Part shown: positions 59,639 through 64,000 of the stretch, piece by piece
How the letters are laid out: each line of letters opens with the position of its first letter
How positions within the stretch are numbered: the first letter of the stretch is position 1
Assembly (NCBI RefSeq): GCF_900104145.1
Contig: NZ_FNLB01000006.1
Coordinates: 3,112,501-3,176,500 of the forward strand
Length of the DNA stretch: 64,000 nucleotides
From: Pseudovibrio sp. Tun.PSC04-5.I4
Lineage (GTDB): Bacteria; Pseudomonadota; Alphaproteobacteria; Rhizobiales; Stappiaceae
Direction: 5' to 3'
The notes under the pieces: generated by a model
The model's input: only the letters and a program-made list of their open reading frames with translations
Told to the model about the DNA's origin: nothing
Database searches by the model: none
Translations under genes and position numbers: made by a program

Positions 59639-61459
59639 TTAAGTAGCTTTGTTTGATGCGCGACCAGCACGTTTACGGTCATGCGGGTCAAGCAGTGCTT
59701 TACGCAGACGAATGGAATCGGGAGTGACTTCCACGAGTTCATCTTCCGCGATGTAAGAAAGTGCGCCTTCAAGGCTCAGATTGATCGGAGTCGTCAGCTT
59801 GACTGCATCATCCTTACCGGAGGAACGCATGTTGGTGAGCTGCTTGCCCTTCAACACGTTAACTTCCAAGTCGTTTCCGCGTGTGTGTTCACCAATGATC
59901 ATGCCCTGGTACACTTTAGTACCTGGAGAAATCATCATTGGACCACGATCTTCGAGGTTAAACAGTGCAAACGCAACTGCGTGACCATCGCCATTGGAGA
60001 GAAGAACGCCCGTGTTACGGCCTTGAATTGCGCCTTTGAACGGCGCGTATTCATAGAATACACGGTTGAAGATTGCGGAACCGCGCGTATCTGACATCAA
60101 CTCAGCCTGGTAACCAATAAGGCCACGGGTCGGAGAGTGGAATACCAGACGCGTACGTCCGCCGCCGGATGGGCGCATTTCAAGCAATTCGGCTTTGCGT
60201 TCTGTAAGCTTTTGAACAACAGCACCGGTGTATTCTTCGTCGACGTCGATGATGACTTCTTCGATTGGCTCAAGGCGCTTGCCGTTTGCGTCTTCCTGAT
60301 AAACAACGCGTGGGCGGCCGACACAAAGTTCGAAGCCTTCACGGCGCATGTTTTCAATAAGAATTGCCAGCAGCAATTCGCCACGACCTGATACGATGAA
60401 AGCATCTGCTTCTGCAGTTTCTGCGATCTTCAGGGCGACGTTACCTTCAGCTTCTTTCATCAGACGTTCGCGGATAACGCGGGACTGAACTTTAGAACCT
60501 TCGGTGCCTGCAAGAGGGCCATCGTTCACGCGGAACATCATGGACAGTGTTGGCGGATCGATTGGCTGTGCCAAAATTGGCACGGTGACCTGTGGCGCAA
60601 CGATTGTATCTGCAACAGTGGTCTTTGTAAGACCAGCAATAGAGACGATGTCGCCTGCGACGCCTTCTTCAATTGCCTGACGCTCAAGACCACGGAATGC
60701 GAGGACCTTGGAGATACGACCAGTTTCGACAACTTCACCATCACGTGTCAGTGATTTAACCGACATGTTTGGTGTTGCAACACCGGAGGCGATGCGACCT
60801 GTGAGAATACGACCCAAGAACGGATCTGATTCAATGGTTGTTGCCAACAGGCGGAATTCGCCTTCTTCAGACTCTGGCTCTTTAACATGATCGAGGATCA
60901 TGTCGAAAAGAGGTGCCATGGATTCCTGAGGACCAGTGGCTTCCAGAGCCATCCATTCCTGTTTTGCAGAACCGTAGACGACAGGGAAGTCGAGCTGCTC
61001 TTCGTTTGCGTCCAGCGCGCCGAAGAGATCGAACACTTCATCCAGAACTTCGTCAGCACGCTGTTCTGGCTTATCAATTTTGTTGATCGCAACGATTGGC
61101 TTCAGGCCAAGCTTAAGCGCTTTGCCGAGCACGAATTTCGTCTGAGGCATCGGACCTTCAGCAGCATCAACAAGAAGAACAACGCCATCCACCATGTGTA
61201 GAATACGTTCTACTTCACCACCGAAATCGGCATGACCTGGGGTGTCAACGATGTTGATACGTGTGTTGTTCCAAACCAGCGAGGTGTTCTTAGCAAGGAT
61301 GGTGATGCCACGTTCACGCTCGATGTCGTTGGAGTCCATCATGCGGTCTTGGGTGCGTTGATTCTCGCGGAAGACGCCGGACTGTCTCAACAGGACGTCG
61401 ATCAGGGTCGTTTTGCCGTGGTCAACGTGGGCGATGATCGCAATATTGCGAAGTTTCAT
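59639..61459 (-). CDS. typA: ribosome-associated GTPase TypA/BipA
   Basis: TypA is a translational GTPase related to EF-G that acts in stress and cold adaptation and ribosome assembly. The 606-residue protein has G1 AHVDHGKTTL at 10-19, G3 DTPGHADF, G4 NKIDK and the TypA C-terminal domain with RSSGKDDAVKLTTP. The ATG at 61459, with GGAG upstream, gives the standard MKLRNIAIIAHVDHG start; the frame is open to 61522. It is convergent with the TetR operon. Confidence 0.97.
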   Translation of the reverse strand: MKLRNIAIIAHVDHGKTTLIDVLLRQSGVFRENQRTQDRMMDSNDIERERGITILAKNTSLVWNNTRINIVDTPGHADFGGEVERILHMVDGVVLLVDAAEGPMPQTKFVLGKALKLGLKPIVAINKIDKPEQRADEVLDEVFDLFGALDANEEQLDFPVVYGSAKQEWMALEATGPQESMAPLFDMILDHVKEPESEEGEFRLLATTIESDPFLGRILTGRIASGVATPNMSVKSLTRDGEVVETGRISKVLAFRGLERQAIEEGVAGDIVSIAGLTKTTVADTIVAPQVTVPILAQPIDPPTLSMMFRVNDGPLAGTEGSKVQSRVIRERLMKEAEGNVALKIAETAEADAFIVSGRGELLLAILIENMRREGFELCVGRPRVVYQEDANGKRLEPIEEVIIDVDEEYTGAVVQKLTERKAELLEMRPSGGGRTRLVFHSPTRGLIGYQAELMSDTRGSAIFNRVFYEYAPFKGAIQGRNTGVLLSNGDGHAVAFALFNLEDRGPMMISPGTKVYQGMIIGEHTRGNDLEVNVLKGKQLTNMRSSGKDDAVKLTTPINLSLEGALSYIAEDELVEVTPDSIRLRKALLDPHDRKRAGRASNKAT

Positions 61460-61799
61460 GGTGGCTCCGTTTGGCCATGGGAAGTCGTGACGTGTGGGAG
61501 GATTATGGGAGGCCCAATCCACGCCATTCCTTCAATTTAGGTTTTCTATAGTGAAAGATGGGCTCTTCTATCCTATTTTTGTGTCAATTCAAACAGGCTT
61601 GCTAAATAACCGCTAAGTATTTAGTCGGGCATACCTTTTCAGAGGCTGCCTTGCTTGTCTCGGGGCTTCTTGCCCCAAAAATGACGCAATTTATTAGAAG
61701 AACATATCTATATCCTACTGCTTACACGATATGCGTATCAGCAGTTTTACAAGCGCATAGGCTTTGTAAATTTGAGTTTAGCTCGCTCGTGTTATCTCA
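61460..61799. other. intergenic region upstream of typA
   Basis: This 340-bp AT-rich gap must hold the typA promoter. A small GGGGC/GCCCC hairpin lies at 61662-61676. I see no gene. Confidence 0.5.
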
Positions 61800-62180
61800 T
61801 TATTCTTCGCAGAGGAAGCTATAATCTTCGAAAGTCAAAAGGCCTGACTTACGCATTAATCTGGATTGGATACCAATTTCCGCAAGTTCATAGGCATGAA
61901 TCCATTGGCATTCATCAGGACATCTACCAATGATGTCAAAGCGTTGGCCGGCTTGTATTAAAAACTCTTCAAAGGGTGCCAGATTAAAGAACTGATCCTT
62001 GATACCCAACGATATTCCTTCGGTCAACGCGACAAATATCTCCTCGGACTCGGCATAAAGATTCCGCCACATTCGTCCAGGCTTATCTATCTGGTGGTGA
62101 AACGCGTAACCACGCTCACGAAAACTCGCTTGCAACTCCTGCTTTTGTTCTTCAAGTTTAGATACCTCAGGAAATAGCAA
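61800..62180 (-). CDS. hypothetical protein, possibly cupin-like
   Basis: There is no good ATG start. AAGGAG lies 6 bp before a TTG at 62180, which gives 126 residues. The middle, RMWRNLYAESEEIFVALTEGISLGIK, followed by AGQRFDIIGRCPDECQW, has the shape of a cupin domain, but the metal histidines are not clearly placed. I do not recognise a family. It is divergent from the AraC regulator with a 225-bp gap. Confidence 0.5.
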   Translation of the reverse strand: MLFPEVSKLEEQKQELQASFRERGYAFHHQIDKPGRMWRNLYAESEEIFVALTEGISLGIKDQFFNLAPFEEFLIQAGQRFDIIGRCPDECQWIHAYELAEIGIQSRLMRKSGLLTFEDYSFLCEE

Positions 62181-62406
62181 GCAATGCTCCTTCAATTTAG
62201 ACCTTTGGATAAAATAAATTGCTGGTATGCGCCGGTTCAAAGACAGCCGCTTGACTACAAAAAGGAATATGACAATCTAATACCATTCAATATCGCAATA
62301 TTGGGTATTGCAATCCCTAATATTTACACCAACTTATCCGGGGTGGGTAATTATAAAATAATAGAATACCCCTGTGCACGTAATCCCAAAAGTTGTTGGA
62401 AAGCCA

Positions 62407-63297
62407 ATGCAATTTGCAACCCAGCAGTGGTTAGAAGAGTGGTTTGCACCCCTTGCCCCAAGTGAGGGATTGAGTGCAACCGGACATGAATGCGTTGAAG
62501 TGATTCGCATGACAACTGGCACAAAGCCTCGTGCAGTTATGTATTCACCAAGCATTCGTATAGTTTTCCAAGGGCTGGTTAGAGGGCATCTGGGTAGCCA
62601 GAGTTTTCTCTATTCACAGCACAGCTATGTTGCGCTTGTTTCTCCAATCCCGTTAGAGATTGAGATTATAGAAGCGTCGCGTGAAAAGCCGCTTTACGCC
62701 GTCAATCTGGCTATAGATATCAATGTTCTAGCCGAGTTGATGTTGTTGATCGAACAGGAGCCGCTCGAGTTTGAATATGGCGAAGCGCTTGGTCGACCTG
62801 CCCATTTGTCTGATGAAGCGCTATTTTCTGTTTGCCGTTTGATACAGACGCTAAATAACGAAGAACAAACGAAAATTCTCGCCGACAACTATTATCGAGA
62901 GTTTTTGTACCACGTGCTGAAATCCGACTATGGAGCGAGCCTTCGGGTGCTTTTCCAGAATAGTGAGAAATCACAGGGAATGGCGAGAGTTCTTCAGGTT
63001 TTGCATGAGGATTTCTCAACAAATTTAAGCGTCGATCAGATGGCCAAGATGGCGTGCATGAGCATTTCAGCATTCCATGCCGGGTTCAAAGGCGCTACTG
63101 GGCTGTCTCCGCTGCAATATGTGAAGTCAATTCGCTTGCACAAAGCGCGTTCTATGATGTTGAGCCAAAACATGAGCGCCAGTCAGGCGGCTTATCGTGT
63201 TGGGTATGCGAGTCCATCCCAATTCAGCCGTGAGTTTAAACGGTTCTTTGGTAGCTCACCTACTCAGGAAGCCGCAAAGTTCAGAACTTTGCCTTAA
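62407..63297 (+). CDS. AraC family transcriptional regulator
   Basis: The 296-residue protein has an AraC_N ligand-binding domain in its first part (residues about 20-180, with YSPSIRIVFQGLVRGHLG). A C-terminal double helix-turn-helix follows, with SVDQMAKMACMSISAFHAGFK and the second motif SQAAYRVGYASPSQFSREFKRFFG. The ATG at 62407 is chosen; a GTG at 62374 would extend it by 11 residues. Its end carries a strong terminator, after which the drug exporter begins. It may control the exporter or the divergent ORF. Confidence 0.92.
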   Translation: MQFATQQWLEEWFAPLAPSEGLSATGHECVEVIRMTTGTKPRAVMYSPSIRIVFQGLVRGHLGSQSFLYSQHSYVALVSPIPLEIEIIEASREKPLYAVNLAIDINVLAELMLLIEQEPLEFEYGEALGRPAHLSDEALFSVCRLIQTLNNEEQTKILADNYYREFLYHVLKSDYGASLRVLFQNSEKSQGMARVLQVLHEDFSTNLSVDQMAKMACMSISAFHAGFKGATGLSPLQYVKSIRLHKARSMMLSQNMSASQAAYRVGYASPSQFSREFKRFFGSSPTQEAAKFRTLP

Positions 63298-63327
63298 ACG
63301 AGGCGGTTTTGGCAGATACGAATATCA

Positions 63328-63364
63328 GCACGTACTCCGTAACAATCGGGGTACGTGTTTTTTA
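63328..63364 (+). terminator. terminator of the AraC gene
   Basis: CACGTACTCCG pairs with CGGGGTACGTG (one G-T pair) around a 7-base loop, followed by TTTTTTATT. It separates the regulator from the exporter. Confidence 0.9.
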
Positions 63365-63474
63365 TTGCATGACCTTTGTAATTTCCCTAGGGTTGCCGTC
63401 CAATAATATTATTTTTCATGAAAATTGGTGAAGTGCATATTGGTTAGCTGAATGCCTTGCCTTGGGAATATGAA

Positions 63475-64000
63475 ATGACAAAGGCAAGTGTCACTCCGCC
63501 TGAGCCGGTGCTTTCTGCCGGAAAAACTGCGGTATTTGGTGCGCTATTGGTCACGATTGGCCCACTCTCCATGTCACTTTATACGCCAGCGTTACCGGAA
63601 CTTGCTGCAGCATTTGGAACAAGTGCGGCTATCGCGAAATTGACGCTGACTGTTTATTTCGCCGGTTTCACCTTTGCTCAGCTAATTTGTGGACCTCTGT
63701 CAGATGCGTTTGGTCGCCGACCTGTTATTGTTGGATTCTTCAGCCTCTATTTAGTGGGTAGTTTGCTTGCCTGGCTTGCTCCCAATATTGACAGTTTGCT
63801 TGTTGGGCGTTTGATCCAGGGTATTGGCGCTTCGAGTGGCATTGCTGTGGCCCGTGCGATTGTTCGGGATCAGTTTTCCGGTGAGGCCGGGGCTCGAATT
63901 ATGAATTTGCTGGCTGTAATGCTTGGGATTGGACCGGCGTTATCCCCTAGCATTGGAGCGCTCACCCTAGGTGTTTTTGGGTGGCAGGCCATTTTTATTC
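63475..64000 (+). CDS. Bcr/CflA family drug efflux MFS transporter (partial)
   Basis: The first 175 residues are present and the 3' end is cut by the window. The protein begins MTKASVTPPEPVLSAG, then helix 1 with TIGPLSMSLYTPALPELAAAFG. The Bcr/CflA loop DAFGRRPV, the antiporter-like RLIQGIGASSGIAVARAIVRD, and GPALSPSIGALTL follow. Members export drugs or other small molecules. Its start at 63475 has no strong ribosome site. The upstream AraC gene is on the same strand but has its own terminator. Confidence 0.9.
   Translation, partial: MTKASVTPPEPVLSAGKTAVFGALLVTIGPLSMSLYTPALPELAAAFGTSAAIAKLTLTVYFAGFTFAQLICGPLSDAFGRRPVIVGFFSLYLVGSLLAWLAPNIDSLLVGRLIQGIGASSGIAVARAIVRDQFSGEAGARIMNLLAVMLGIGPALSPSIGALTLGVFGWQAIFI

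Noticed and set aside
1..64000. tRNA, rRNA and CRISPR elements
   Set aside because: Looked for T-loop GGTTCGA patterns, conserved rRNA stretches and regular spaced repeats; none was convincing.

Overview
The window looks like a chromosomal segment of an alphaproteobacterium, most likely a marine member of the Hyphomicrobiales close to Pseudovibrio or Stappiaceae. That placement is inferred from gene content, not from a search. The supporting signs are a SAM-II riboswitch in front of metZ, an acnA next to ccmABCDG, a chorismate mutase-hisC-prephenate dehydrogenase order, a long double-domain dCTP deaminase, PhaR next to phaAB, and moderate GC content. No rRNA, tRNA, CRISPR array or prophage was seen. 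The content is mostly housekeeping and metabolic, with a few scars of mobile DNA.

Layout. 1-800: a small GIY-YIG nuclease gene between two copies of a dispersed palindromic repeat, then a degenerate tandem repeat. 0.8-7.2 kb: aconitase, divergent from the cytochrome c maturation genes ccmABCD and ccmG. 7.3-14.5 kb: a DUF1223 thioredoxin-like protein, a cation efflux protein, an orphan sugar-type ABC permease, a TupA-like ATP-grasp protein, and the glnK-amtB ammonium operon with a sigma-54-like promoter. 14.5-24.2 kb: TusA, pterin dehydratase, low-MW phosphatase, PAP2 phosphatase, isomerase, a sensorless hybrid histidine kinase, two tandem AEC permeases, GluQ-RS, AlkA-like glycosylase, esterase and YbaK. 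24.3-31.7 kb: polyprenyl diphosphate synthase, cyclopropane fatty acid synthase, ahpCD divergent from an OxyR-like regulator, mtgA, rpmF and a LysE exporter. 31.9-35 kb: polyhydroxybutyrate genes phbB and phbA, divergent from phaR.

35-40.2 kb is the accessory-looking part. It holds two decayed IS630-type transposase copies, more palindromic repeats, a cytoplasmic-type gamma-glutamyltransferase, a GlcG-like protein, a HAD hydrolase and an isoprenylcysteine methyltransferase-like membrane protein whose stop codon lies at the IS junction. 40-53.6 kb: YigZ and dCTP deaminase, SAM-II riboswitch plus metZ, YcaQ-like protein, hexose-6-phosphate mutarotase, argG, gloB, and metX-metW. 53.8-57.6 kb: aromatic and histidine genes (chorismate mutase fusion, hisC, tyrC) and periplasmic sodC. 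58-64 kb: a two-gene cassette of a membrane-SRPBCC fusion protein and a TetR regulator behind a near-perfect 32-bp palindrome, then typA, a small cupin-like ORF, an AraC regulator and the start of a Bcr/CflA drug exporter cut by the window edge.

Themes. Methionine synthesis is split between metX-metW and the riboswitch-controlled metZ. Peroxide defence (ahpCD, OxyR) and superoxide defence (sodC) are both present. Carbon storage (phbAB, phaR) and nitrogen sensing (glnK-amtB) sit in compact units. The least explained items are the SRPBCC/TetR cassette, the chorismate mutase with a degenerate second domain, the OxyR without its usual resolving cysteine, and the unexplained DNA at 57.6-58.0 kb.
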